Assembly (NCBI GenBank): GCA_036346205.1
Contig: JARFJB010002198.1
Span: forward strand, 3,348,501-3,412,500
Direction: 5' to 3'
Source of the DNA: Vesta saturnalis
Lineage: Eukaryota; Arthropoda; Insecta; Coleoptera; Lampyridae
Length of the DNA stretch: 64,000 nucleotides
The position numbers and the translations under genes are program-made. This document shows positions 49,101-59,732 of this stretch, one piece after another; position 1 is the first letter of the stretch, and each line of letters opens with the position of its first letter. The notes under the pieces are model-generated. The model had not been told where the DNA came from and searched no databases. It saw only the letters and a list, made by a program, of their open reading frames with translations.

Positions 49101-50420
49101 CATTTTACATGCTCTTTCTTGTTATTATACCGTTTTCTACATTGCTCGCAGTAATAGCTGCAAGTAAATGCGGACGTGAGACTAGTTATGACGTTATAAT
49201 GCTCGTCTTCTAATATTAAATTTAAAGCTACTCTACCCTGGTCCCTAGGACCCTCAAAATAAACCGAATCACCTATACGCGAATTATAAACTACAATGGT
49301 ATATGAATCTAAATGATTTTGAAATGCCTGAATATGCTCGTAACTACCACCTGACTAAGATCTACACCGCTGTTTTGGCAAAGCTGTACAGCTCGTTCTT
49401 GAAGTAATGGACAACCCATTTCCATACTATGACGCATCGAATCGTTATTTTTAAATGCAATAGCTATGACTAGAGCGCGAGCTAAACAATTATTATCGTT
49501 AATTGTTGATGGTACAACTACAATACCCTGCTTTTTAGATTTACAAAAGTTTAACCCTGTAAGGTTTTTGCTTCCATAGCCTACAGGCACAACTACTCTA
49601 TCCACGTTTAACACCAACAAGTCACTTGAAAAGAAACTAGCGTTACTCTGCATTACCTTTTCCAGCAGCGACATTATCACTTTCACCGACAACTGGTCCA
49701 CTCTTCTAAATGAAATACCTATTGGCTTGTCTGGGAAATTTGGATTTCTTAGCGTGATTCCAACACGATCTGAAGGAGCCGTATCCTTTACAATATATGA
49801 ATACAGTTCTTGGAATGCATTCTGTAAAAAATGTGTATTAGATAAATTTTTAGTAAAATGGTTTTATTTTACCTGTAGCCACGTTAAGGGATTATCCTTG
49901 CACGTCTCGTCATTGAAGTTAAACCGTAGCGTTTTACACGTGGTATTGAATTTTTTTATAAATTTACTATTTGATCCACCAATTATATTAATATGATTGA
50001 ACACTGAGGATGGTCCGGCCTGCTGCTGCAAGCCTGACCCCGATTGATCTTGTACCTGTAATGTACTCATTCAGTAATACAATAGAAAATTAAAAAAAAA
50101 GACATACCGTTATCAAATTCCCTGCTGCGGAAGTTTCCGACATCTCTTCATCGTCAAACACGTCACTCATATTTATTTGAGCAGAGCTTAAAAAAAAATA
50201 ATTAAAAATTTTAAAATAAAAAACAGGTATATACTTACATTCCACCAGCCCTTCGTACAGCTTCAACAAAATTATCGTACTCTTCCATCGAATCGATATT
50301 ATTATTCTCAAATACAATTTTATAATTAATAATATTGTATGCCTTTATCAACAATTCGTCGGTTAATAATACACCACTGTGATACAATCCCAAAATCTGC
50401 TTAGCTGATAAAGATTCCAT
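46195..50420 (-). pseudogene. Family B DNA polymerase 2, Polinton-type, four exons
   Basis: Protein-primed-type DNA polymerase (DNA_pol_B_2), the replication enzyme of Polinton/adintovirus-like elements. Start ATG at 50420 (MESLSAKQILGLYHSG). Three short introns with GT...AG ends at 50238-50187, 50107-50056 and 49872-49822. An N-terminal DNLCLARAL-like block (here DNNCLARALVIAIA) is followed by a zinc-binding region (CEQCRKRY, CPACHQKP, CSDCKRDF). The exonuclease motifs are IFYDLECMQ (about 48785), AHNMKGYDG (about 48545) and YCLMDVKIL (about 48165). The polymerase motifs are A YYDVCSLYPFVN (about 47480), B LMLNSFWGKFGQR (about 46910) and C YYDTDSV (about 46630), all with catalytic residues. 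Two frameshifts, near 49350 and near 46725, interrupt exon 4. Otherwise it looks recent. Confidence 0.9.
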
Positions 50421-50469
50421 AGCTATGCTGTTCAAACAAGAACTACATTAACTAAACCCTGGCGCACGC

Positions 50470-50640
50470 TTTTATACTATTCTTCCAGACCCTGAGGCTA
50501 ACTTCAAGGTCAATTAGTAAAGCTAACTTCAAGGCCATACTTTATGGTTAACTTCAAGGTCGATGACCTCCTCAAGGTTATTGATATTTATAGAAGCAGT
50601 TGACCTTGGAAAAAGTTGACACGTATTTTTATTTTATTTA
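50470..50640 (-). promoter_or_regulatory. Polymerase upstream region with AAGGTC half-sites
   Basis: Within 50-200 bases upstream of the polymerase start lie TCAAGGTCA (50504), TCAAGGCCA (50529), TCAAGGTCG (50554) and CCAAGGTCA on the other strand (50601-50609). Three of them are embedded in an AACTTCAAGG repeat of about 25 bp. These match the YCAAGGYCR consensus of insect FTZ-F1 and ERR-type nuclear receptors. Binding is inferred, not shown. Confidence 0.45.
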
Positions 50641-50699
50641 TGTCTACTAATTAATTATGCTACCATTTTTCGACGATAGGTTCAAAGGTCTACATGGTA

Positions 50700-51390
50700 G
50701 TTTTCTACACTTGTCTTACAACAAACTCTTTATTATTAAAAACAGCCCCCCAGCAAAGCACCAGGTCCTAGAGATAACATTTATCTTACATCTTTATTAT
50801 TAAAAACAACCCCAAGCGCAGCACCAGGTCCTAGAGGTAGCATTTATCTTACATCTTTATTATTAAAAAACAACCCCCAGTGCTGCACCAGGTCCTAGAG
50901 GTAGCATTTATTTTCAACCCCAGCGAAACACCAGGTCCTAGAGATAGCATTTATCTTACAAGAACTTCTATAAACAACCCCAAGCGCTGCACCAGGTCCT
51001 AGATGTAACATTTATCTTACAAGAATTTCCATAAAACAATCCCCAGCGAAGCACCAGGTCCTAGAGGTAGCTCTCGTCTGACAAGAAACCACAATTTCAA
51101 ATTTCCCGCGTAGCCCCTGGTCTCAAAGTAAACCTGTTTTTCAAGCTAAACCTGTTTCTCAAGGTAAACCTGTTTCTCAAGGTAAACCTGTTTCTCAAGG
51201 CAAACCTGTTTCTCAAGGTAAACAACTTTATCAAGGTAAACAACTTTCTCAAGGCAAACCTGTTTCTCAAGGTAAACAACTTTCTCAAGGCCAAATAGTG
51301 GTCAGCCACGTGGGCGATTAAAAGTGAAAGGGGCGGGGCTTGTGACGTAAAAAAGTGGAGGATGGTGCCGGTGTTCTACTCCTGTAGGGT
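50700..51390 (-). repeat. Right long inverted repeat of polymerase element
   Basis: Reverse complement of 41560-42400. The 62 bp units (GCACCAGGTCCTAGAGGTAG) run from about 50755 to 51075, the 18 bp array (AAACCTGTTTCTCAAGGT) from 51120 to 51290, then CACGTGGGCGATTAAAAG and the GGTGCCGGTGTTCTA end at about 51380. In the 18 bp array the two arms differ by very few bases, indicating recent insertion or gene conversion. Confidence 0.88.
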
Positions 51391-51975
51391 CATATTACAT
51401 TTCTTACAAATATAGTTCGTGGAAGCATGAAACAGGTTGTTATGTATGTATGTATGCTAAAAAGTTGATCAAAGTCAAATGGTACTTAGGTTGACTAAAT
51501 TGAGTGAAGATGAAATAATTTTCTAAACTAAAAGTAGGACAAGGTAAGTATTTAACAAGTTTAAACATTTAGTGAGACGTACTCAAGTCAAGGACACATT
51601 TCGGTCAAAATTTAAAGCTAAAAACATTACAATTCTTAGAAATCTAAAAATAGAGTTTTCAAGGTCAAATAATAATGACCTGCAGGTGTGTCATGTTACA
51701 TTTCTTGGAAATATAAAAACAGAATCAGTTTATGGAAACAAGAAAAATGTTGTTGTTTATGTTAAAAAGTAAACCAAGGTCAAATGGTATATTACAATTC
51801 TTAGAAATCTAAAAATAAAGTGCTCAAACTGAAAGATTATTGACCCACAGGGGTATCATATTACGTTTCTTAGAAATATAAAAATAGAATCAGTTTATGG
51901 AAACAAGAAGAATGACAGGTTGTTGTCTGTGTTAAAAGTAGACCAAGGTCATACTACAACCCCACCATACGTAAA
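51390..51975 (+). repeat. Tandem subterminal repeats of about 160 bp
   Basis: Three to four diverged units with CATATTACATTTCTTAGAAA, AATAGAATCAGTTTATGGAA, TTAGAAATCTAAAAATAGAG and CAAGGTCAAATAATAATGAC. TCAAGGTCA is at 51659; CCAAGGTCA at 51774 and 51943. Same repeat family as 41310-41560 (direct) and 59440-59735 (inverted). Confidence 0.75.
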
Positions 51976-52196
51976 TTACACTTGAATTATTTCTTAAACA
52001 GTGTTTAGTCGTAGTACAATTGCGAGCAAGTCAAGTCGTTATGGTGCAAGCAGCAATATCATTCCTGGTACGATGTAAAAAAAAGGACAGCATCTCCTGA
52101 TGGTAGATTGTAGATTAGCCTACTGATGCAATTCTCAAAGCACACTCTCCCCTCTACCACCAAATTAATCATCAAAAATCGTGATGCAGTAATATA

Positions 52197-54293
52197 CAGG
52201 GTGGGTGTCTACTGCATGGACAGAGGATATCAAAACCTATTTTGGTGTGGTAATACACGATCATTGGACCTACATTCTAAAAATATGTAGGTGATTGACA
52301 AAAATGTGCCAAACCAAACTTGTGTTTTTTAAATGAAACACCCTGTCTATTTTTTCACATTTCGATTTCCCGTGAAAAGTAGATGCTAATTCATAATAGG
52401 TCTCATAGCCATAAGACGGACCCTTCTTGAGATATTAACGCTTTTACGTAAAAATAGAATTCAACAAAACAAATTAGGTAGGCAAGCCGCTCGTAATAAG
52501 GAGGAACAATTGCATCTATTGTTTTGAGGTTTATATAATCATTAAAATATTGTTCCATTAGTTTGTGTGTTTTTGGATTGTTATTTGGTACAAAATGAAT
52601 TTTTAAAAGAAGAAATGGTCGATATGGTCTGTACTTACGGCGTATCTCAAAGAAATGCTTCGCTGGCTACCCGTTTGTACTGTAAACGATGTCCAGAGAG
52701 AAGACAGCCGTGGAAAGAATCGCGCAAAAACATGCCCAAATGAAGAAATTGAGTTTCAAGTTGTGGCATTTCTTATAGAAAATCTGCAAATTAGTACCAG
52801 AAGCTAAGTACACACCTAGACCTAAATATAAATACAGTTCGCAGCTTTATTTAAAAAAAAATTGTATCCTTATCATATCGAGCAACATCAAGCTTTAAGT
52901 GAAATGGATTTTCAAAATTAATAACATTCTATTTACGGATGAGGCAACTTTTCATAATAATGGCAATATTAATACACATAACTATCATCGCTATTCAGAT
53001 ACTAATCCACACATCTTAACAGTTGTTGATCACCAGCATCGATGGTCAGATAATGTGTGGGGTGATATAATCAATTTTAATGTGGTTGGTCCTTTTTTCT
53101 TTGATGGGGGTCTTACTGGAGAAAGATATATACAGTGTTTGGAAAATGATTTACCCGAGCTTTTGGAAAATATCGAGGTAAATAATATTCGTACGATGTG
53201 GTTTCAACTACATGGCGCCTCTCCACACTGTGAAATCAACGTTAGGAAACATCTTGATAGAAATTATTCGATGAGGTGGATTGGACGAGGTAGTGTGCAA
53301 AACTGACCAGCCAGATCACCGTATCTTACGCCCCTTGATTTCTTGCTTTGGTGCTACGTTAAAGAAAAAGTTTACCAACATCCTCCCACCACAAGCAAAG
53401 ATATGAAACATAGAATTCGAGCTGCGTTTCAATCCATTTCGCCTCTAATGTTGTTGTGAGTGAATCTATCGTTTACCGAGCGAATTGCAAAGTGTTTAGG
53501 TAGGCGTGGTTAGCATTTTGAACATTTAATTTGAATTCATGATTTTATTCGTTTATGTTTACTTGTTCAACTTATTTTTAGGTGTAGAGATTTATTTTAT
53601 TCTTTAGTAATTAATTAAATTTTCCTATCAGTTAAAGAATTTATTTGCCATTCGTATTTTCTTATTTGCTCTGGATTTTGTTTTATTTGTTCTTCTGTAT
53701 GTCAATATTTTTAAATAAAGCGTCAATATCTCAAGAAGGGTCCGTCTTATGGGTATGAAACCTATTATCAATTAGTATCTAATTTTCACGGGGAATCGAA
53801 ATGTGAAAAAATATACAGTGTGTTGCATTTGAAAAAATTGAGAAGAATTACATTTCGCGTAAGTTACTCATTCTGTATAGTTTTACATGTTATCGAAAAA
53901 TTTCCCAGTTTGTTTGTTAGCAGACTATTATTATTTATTAATAGTTGGTAGTATAAACAGATTTACAAAATCGTGGTGACAACGCTCCCATCGTGGTTCC
54001 AAAGTTAACTCTATTTTGGTACTGAAGTGATGATATCTGCAGAACGGTTAGTGATACAGATACAAATTTCTATACTTTTATTCTAAATGTAACAGTGAAT
54101 GCAAAAATATACAGTTTGTTCCATTAAATAAAACACAGGTTTGGGTTGGCATATTTTTGTCAATCACCTTGTATATACCTAAATATGTTTAGGATGTAGG
54201 TCCAATGATCGTGTATTACCACACCAAAATTGGTTTTGATATCTCTAATAGTTAAGAAGAAATTCTCCGTCCACGCAGTAGACACTCACCCTG
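52197..54293 (+). mobile_element. Mariner-superfamily element with 260 bp TIRs
   Basis: TA at 52195-52196 and 54294-54295 flank CAGGGTGGGTGTCTACTGC and its near complement. The inverted repeats share GGACCTACAT, GATCGTGTATTACCACACCA, GTGAAAA and AAGACGGACCCTTCTTGAGA, reaching about 260 bp in the left arm. The right arm is extended by an insertion of about 290 bp (53825-54115) flanked by AATATACAGT in direct repeat. Interrupts the virus-like element between its right arm and the 54.3 kb ORF. Confidence 0.85.
52594..53530 (+). pseudogene. DUF4817/DDE transposase relic
   Basis: Same family as the transposase at 37.5-39 kb but more decayed. N-terminus EEMVDMVCTYGVSQRNA (about 52610-52660), then after breaks the core: LFTDEATFHNNGNINTHN (52930, first D), RYSDTNPHI, HRWSDNVWGDI, LTGERYIQCLENDLPELLE, MWFQLHGASPH (the family has an aspartate where LH stands, so the second D appears lost) and YSMRWIGRG. 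After a stop at 53306 it reads PARSPYLTPLDFLLW (third acidic site), then a tail ending near 53530. Confidence 0.82.
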
Positions 54294-54348
54294 TATAGGA
54301 CAGTTCCGGTGTCAACTAAAAATTCGAAAACGTTCTCGAATCAGTAAA

Positions 54349-54600
54349 GATGGATCTATCTGCATTGAACAGTAGCGCTTTCTGTAAATCCTTTTACGAA
54401 CGTAAAAAACCTGGAGCTGGGTGCAAAATATAAAGTGATCGATATGAATACTATCGACACCAAGTATGGTAAACATATTATCATTGAAACCGAGAACTTT
54501 AAGCTTATACCTTCTTACGATTTTATTGATACTTCAAAGAAGAAGATTGGATTGAAAGAGAGAGAAAGAGAGTTGCTATTGATGAGACTAAAATAAATGT
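54349..54600 (+). pseudogene. Small ORF, possible ssDNA-binding-like protein
   Basis: An ATG-led frame MDLSALNSSAFCKSFYERKK at 54349 shifts into ELGAKYKVIDMNTID TKYGKHIIIETENF ... IPSYDFI. The pattern KYKV-x8-TKYG-x-x-I-x-x-E resembles small OB-fold-like proteins that I associate with DNA polymerase B elements of insects, where a single-stranded DNA-binding role has seemed plausible. This is a recollection of pattern, not a defined domain call. One frameshift near 54405 and a stop at about 54594 limit it. Its position between polymerase and phospholipase genes supports membership in the virus-like element. Confidence 0.4.
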
Positions 54601-54875
54601 AGCATATAATATGGTAATATGGGCGTTTACTTTTCGTTATTGCAAGAAGAGAGTTGTGGGAAAGTTTGCTGCTGGATAGATTACGTTTTCATCGTAAAAT
54701 AATTGGAAACTGGAATGCATTTTATCACCCGTAGTACAAGAGCAACATTGTGTTGGAGTATATCATGATAGATTCCAAGAACTGTTCTCCCCCTATCGTC
54801 ATAATAATGTTATGAGGTGGGGAAAACCATATGTAATAATAATAATAAAATATATGTTTGCGGTTACAAATTCAT

Positions 54876-55257
54876 ACCGAGCTGGTAACGTAGTGGTGAC
54901 ATAACCTGCTTAGGATTCGGGAGGTAATGGGCTCGATTCCCGTTACCGTCTACCTTGTATGAGGTTTTTTCAGGGGGTTTTCCTCATGAACATTTAGCGG
55001 CATGGTCACTGCGTATATGCACACCATGTGCGGCTACTTACACGAATGCTGGGTAGTATTTTCCCCTCAGAACCCTAACTCCGTTCCTTCCGATCCTATC
55101 CTGACCTCACCCATCCTTAATCCCACCATTCATACATATGTAATGTATATATGTATGCTGGGAATCCGTGATTATGGCTGAAGGAGCTAGGAAAGCTCGA
55201 GCAACCCGTCATCCCCTTGGGAGGGAATGAAATACGTGGTCTTTTCCTTTTTTTTCC
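54876..55257 (+). mobile_element. tRNA-derived SINE with target duplication
   Basis: A 382 bp insert flanked by identical TTACAAATTCAT (54864-54875 and 55258-55269). The head resembles a tRNA: GGTAACGTAGTGGTGAC fits an A box and GGGCTCGATTCCC a B box 35-40 bases later, as required for RNA polymerase III. The unique body follows, ending in a T-rich tail (CTTTTCCTTTTTTTTCC). It interrupts the reading frame of the virus-like element, which resumes at KFISWGQRK directly after the duplication. Confidence 0.85.
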
Positions 55258-55877
55258 TTACAAATTCATCAGTTGGGGTCAACGCAAGTCCACTCGAATG
55301 CATTTGAGAACATTCTACATGGATAGCAAGAATAGCTGTAATAACTTCTTCACATGTTCATGTTGGTGTTGCAATGATAGGGATAGTTCTACCACAGCAG
55401 CTACATCTACCGAGTGCTCTCCTCCAACTGAAACTGTGCATAATAGCCCTACTGATGAACGATTAATTGATTGTAGATCATATGATTTATTCAAGGTCAA
55501 TTCTTCAAAATGCCAGTTATACAAACGGGCTCCTCGTTATGAAAAGAGAAGATTGGGACGTGCTACTCAAGTAGCAAACATATCTGGAAATGAAATTTTT
55601 TTGTTCACAAGGAACGGGAAACTACATTGATTGGTCAAATATCAATGAGGAGACGGACACTTAATACGAGCAAAGTTCGGAATTGCTTGGTAGCAATTTT
55701 ACTATTTGTTATAATCGGGAAGTAGTGAAAGGTGCATCATCATCAGAAAGACTATTAAAAAGCATAACAATTCGGCAGAACCAGGGTTGTTACTGTACGT
55801 TGAACAAGAACACTGAAGAGCTTTTCCACTTAAAGGATATAATTAACTATCGGTTGGAATTACTGAAATCGTAACAT
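55258..55877 (+). pseudogene. Unknown ORF of virus-like element
   Basis: After the SINE, an open frame from FISWGQRKSTRMH runs through CSCWCC and a serine/threonine-rich part to RRLGRATQVANISGNEIF (stop near 55628). It then continues one frame over as SNFTICYNREVVKGASSSERLL ... LKDIINYRLELLKS, stopping at about 55875. The cysteine cluster CNNFFTCSCWCCND may be functional or chance. The upstream part of the gene is cut by the SINE at KFI and runs back towards 54.6 kb. No domain is recognised. Position between the possible DNA-binding ORF and the phospholipase ORF suggests a structural or accessory viral gene. Confidence 0.45.
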
Positions 55878-56078
55878 TTATCGCGACTTTAAAAATATGT
55901 TGAATTACAAGTACGATATAAATTCTCACAATGCAGTTTGTATGATGGAGCTGTTGTATTATCAACCTAGCTATTTACTGTATCACATATATGAATAAAT
56001 AAAATATTGGTAAAACATCTGTCTGTTTTTTTATTGTAGCATTGATCGTTACCTATACATGTAGCAATTCCTCCCTCC

Positions 56079-56471
56079 ATGCAAATAAGGTTAGTTGTGA
56101 AACGAAAAAGTGCACGTGGGGGTGGTCTGGTTAATAATCTCATTAATAAGCTACCCATTGCGCTCCATATTCCCAGGTATCAGTATTGTGGTCCCGGAAC
56201 TAAATTAGATAAAAGGCTTCAACGTGGTCATCCCGGTATCATCCTCCCAGACGCTCATTGCAAATCTCACGATATCAGTTATAGGGATAGTAAACACTTG
56301 GCTAGTAATACACAAATAATCAAACCCTTGCTATCATCATCATCACCCACAACCAAGGGAAGATCGGCACCCGTTTTTCCAAAATCAGCTCAAAACACGT
56401 CAAAACCGGTACCCTGTTTTACAAACAAGGTTAAAAACAGATCGAAAACCGGTACCCGTTTCCCAAAATAG
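56079..56471 (+). CDS. Phospholipase A2-like (parvovirus VP1u-type) domain ORF
   Basis: An open 130-codon frame starting at ATG 56079. After a basic, glycine-rich lead (RKSARGGGLVNNLINKLP) comes the PLA2 fold signature: RYQYCGPGTKLDKRL, the calcium-binding loop with YCGPGT, and DAHCKSHDISY, the catalytic D-x-x-C-x-x-H-D-x-x-Y motif with the histidine-aspartate pair intact. Family knowledge: this domain type occurs in parvovirus VP1 unique regions and in virus-like elements of arthropods and adintoviruses, where it acts on membranes during entry. The rest is serine/lysine-rich with a repeated KPVP/KTGT-type segment and stops early, so the ORF is probably truncated compared with full structural proteins. 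Close position to the polymerase points to one element. Confidence 0.8.
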   Translation: MQIRLVVKRKSARGGGLVNNLINKLPIALHIPRYQYCGPGTKLDKRLQRGHPGIILPDAHCKSHDISYRDSKHLASNTQIIKPLLSSSSPTTKGRSAPVFPKSAQNTSKPVPCFTNKVKNRSKTGTRFPK

Positions 56472-56519
56472 GTATCCGTCTTCCCAGAGGCGGGTGGTCG
56501 CTTTCCGGTAAAAAAATGC

Positions 56520-57360
56520 ACGTTCATCCTTTGTTTTGGTTAGTATAGGTACTGTTTGTATATAAGATAGAAAAAGAATGACGAATGTTTTATGCAAAAT
56601 GTGGACAATATGTTCTGCACACGTGTAGGACTTACAGTTGACTATATCACACAAAGAAGAGAGAATGTATTCGGAGGGAAAAAGATAGTACGCGCACGAT
56701 TTGAGGAGCTGAATTCTTCTTTTACAAACTTCCAAACTTTCATTAACATTAATAAATCAAAAACTATAATAAATTTGAATTTTTCTTAATTCATTAATGA
56801 AATAAGGATATTTCTATTACACCACTAAAATAATTTAATTAGTTCAAATTAACTGTATTAACCAGTAATCTTTTTAATCTAACTAAAAAAAGTCTTACAC
56901 TATTCAGAAAAAAAATGGGTGTCAGAATCATAACCAAATTTCTATTTAAATAATCAATTAATGATATTTGAAATAGAATAAATTAGTTGAATTATTGAGT
57001 CATATGCTATTCAAAAAAACAAAGGTGTAATAACTTTATTAAGCGCTGAAATAATTAAAGTAAAAAAAAAGTAAAAGTATGTATGTTATTAAAAAAGTTA
57101 AATTCAAATTTGGTTAGTATAGGTACTGTTTATATATAAGATAGAAAAAGAATAATGAATGTTTTATGCAAAATGTGTGTTGCATACGTGTAGAACTTAC
57201 AGTTGACTATATCACACAAAGAAGAGAGAGAACACATTCGGAGGAAAAAAGATAGATAGTACTCGCACGATTTAAGGAGCTGAATTCTTCTTTTACAAGA
57301 TTGCAAAATTTCATTAACATTAATAATAAAAAAACTATAATAAAGTTGAATTTGTTTTAA
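56520..57360 (+). repeat. About 585 bp-spaced duplication
   Basis: 56530-56790 and 57115-57375 match closely: GGTTAGTATAGGTACTGTTT, ACTTACAGTTGACTATATCA, GAGCTGAATTCTTCTTTTAC. Shorter, more diverged pieces (TATAGGTAC..., AATTATGTT...) recur at 57405 and 58143. The first copy has a 65-codon frame (56592-56786) broken in the second copy, so coding is unlikely. Confidence 0.75.
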
Positions 57361-57379
57361 TTAATTAATAAAATTAAGT

Positions 57380-57909
57380 AATTAAACGCTAAAATATTGA
57401 AAGTATAGGTACAGTCTATAAACGATAGAAAAAAACACTCGTAATTATGTTACAATTAAAGTCCTGACAACATATATTTGTTTCCTTTGAAGCAACATTA
57501 TTTTCATTGATATTGAGGTTTTCAAACTATATTAAATTAATAGAGAGTAATAAAATTTAGTTTAGATTCATCTATTGACCCTTTCAAATTTATGGGTAGT
57601 AATACTGAAAAGTTGTCAAAACTATTTGGAAAATAGTAAAAAAATTATTACCACTTAAATGACATTTTCTTTATTGTAGCTGAAATTATAGAAAAGTTTA
57701 ACGTTTAATGTTATGCAAAGTATGTAAATGTGAAGATTTAGTTTTGTAAATAAAATGAATTTCTGCACGTTGCATTACAAAGAATCAAAATGTAATTTAT
57801 ATTAATATCAAATTAAATTTGGAACTTTTAAGCAGGTGTATTTTTTAAATTTCAGTTACTTTTTCATTATTGAAAGTGATAAACAATGCAAACAATTAAT
57901 TCATACGAT

Positions 57910-57957
<48 letters not shown>

Positions 57958-59080
57958 TATTAATATAAAAATTAATTTTGATGTACATATTTTATGAGTT
58001 TAAAATAATTAGAATACATGGAATTATACAAATTATAATTTAACAAGTGAATAAAAAAATTATAATGATTTTTGATAATTTTTTAGTACATGAATATAAA
58101 AAAAGAACATTTGTATTAACACATAAATTGAAATTTTTTATTAGTATAGGTACCGTTTAGAAAAGATAAAAAAACTGTAATTATGTTCCAATTAATTGAC
58201 AAAAATATTGTCCTTTGATGCAACATTCTTTTCATTGATACTGAGGTTTTAAGACTATACGTGTATAATTTACACATCTCACTAAAATTTGAGTGTTTAA
58301 AATTTTGAATAGTTCAGTAAGTTGTGTTTCTTATAAATGAACCTAAGCCATCAATCTATATCATGTGCGAGAACGAAAGGAAACGATTATAGAATGGTTA
58401 CACTATACTAACTTAATTAACTCGCGCTTAGTGCGTTTGCAGTGAGTAAATGAGACAAATAGTTGGTGTGGGAGCGTGAAAACTTTCGAGCGCGCGTCTA
58501 AATAATAAATTAAAATAATTTGTACATGAAAAGAAGTGATTTTTTTTATCAGATTTTTTGGCAAAGTTTATTTTTTAACAAAGGAGTCAAAACTTGTAAA
58601 ATATAATACAGTATACTGTTTTATAAGATTGAAAAAGTACTCATAATTATGATATATGTTACAACTGCTGACTAGCATACTCGTTTCCGTTCAAACTAAA
58701 TTTTTTTCATTTAAGTTGAGATTTTTATATTAAAATATTCATGTATAATTTTTATGTCTCGTTGAAAATTGAAAATTTGGGGTCTTAATCAAATTAAAAT
58801 TTTTGAAATGGGGTTCAATAAGTTATGTGTTGTTATGTGTAAGTACAAATAAAGCTGTTTTCAGTGCTATTTATTGTTTCAAAAAATTATAGGTCCATTT
58901 TGGCACCATTTTTCATATTTTTGATAAATGAATAAATGAAATAGATAAAATTCCACTTATAAAACACAACCGTGTTTAAAAAAAAAAAAAATTACTGGGA
59001 AGTAATGGCAAATTTAAAAATCAGGAGCGTGTTATTTTTGGAATTCATACTTTCTATAAATTTCTATTTCACCTTTCATG
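57380..59080. other. AT-rich stretch with (AT)n
   Basis: No gene recognised. (AT)n at 57912-57960; fragments of the TATAGGTAC repeat at 57405, 58143 and near 58610. Otherwise featureless. Confidence 0.5.
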
Positions 59081-59082
59081 CA

Positions 59083-59130
<48 letters not shown>

Positions 59131-59131
59131 C
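59083..59131. repeat. (ATT)n microsatellite
   Basis: About 16 ATT units. Gives a spurious poly-tyrosine frame on the plus strand. Confidence 0.95.
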
Positions 59132-59201
59132 TCCTAAATCCACAATTTTATTTCTACATTATATATCAACGCTAAGGATTACAAGTTTCACATGCTTATT
59201 T

Positions 59202-59414
59202 TCATTTATTAACTTCAAGCTGTTTCATTTTTTTATTCGCTTCATACAGATCTAAATCTAGTTTTAATTCTTTTATTTTGTTCAATAATTCCTTACGTTT
59301 GTTCTTTCTCTCCTCAATACGTAATACTTTTTCTTTACTTTCTCTTCTTGTCATACGTACTACTAGGTTCGTCATTTCCGCTAAGAAAAAGTTTACTAAA
59401 TCGTGCGCATCCAA
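59202..59414 (-). CDS. Small coiled-coil-like ORF
   Basis: A 70-codon minus-strand frame, MDAHDLVNFFLAEM...RRESKEKVLRIEERKNKR...LYEANKKMKQLEVNK. Its charged heptad-like pattern suggests a coiled coil, as at the C-termini of transposon-encoded Myb/MADF-like proteins. It may be a last exon rather than a full gene. Located just inside the right subterminal repeat. Function unknown. Confidence 0.35.
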   Translation of the reverse strand: MDAHDLVNFFLAEMTNLVVRMTRRESKEKVLRIEERKNKRKELLNKIKELKLDLDLYEANKKMKQLEVNK

Positions 59415-59439
59415 GGAAGCCTTTTATTAGAAATGTTCA

Positions 59440-59732
59440 TCCTGTAAAACCACTCACCTAGACAAAAACTTCTTGTTTCCATGAACTGATTCTATTTTTA
59501 TATTTCTAAGAAATGTAATATGATACACCTGCAGCTCATTACTTTTTAACCTTGACATATTTAGAATTATAATGGCCTAATGGCCTAGCAATTTCTATTT
59601 TTAGCTTTAAATTTTCACCTATACATTTTCACCTTGACGCGCTCAAAAACTTAGATTTCCAAAAGTTTGACCTTGAAGGAGATCCAAAAGCTTTCATTTC
59701 TCACCACCAAGAGTGACCTTGAACTGGTCCAG

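Noticed and set aside
47909..49213. Several plus-strand frames across the polymerase region
   Set aside because: Antisense shadows of the minus-strand polymerase, without independent motifs.
54880..54955. tRNA gene
   Set aside because: A and B boxes are present, but the cloverleaf is imperfect, a SINE body follows and the whole is flanked by a 12 bp target duplication; it is a tRNA-derived SINE head.
56592..56786. 65-codon frame after the PLA2 ORF as a real gene
   Set aside because: The same sequence in the duplicate at 57.1 kb is broken by indels that are not multiples of three, and the frame has no recognisable motif.
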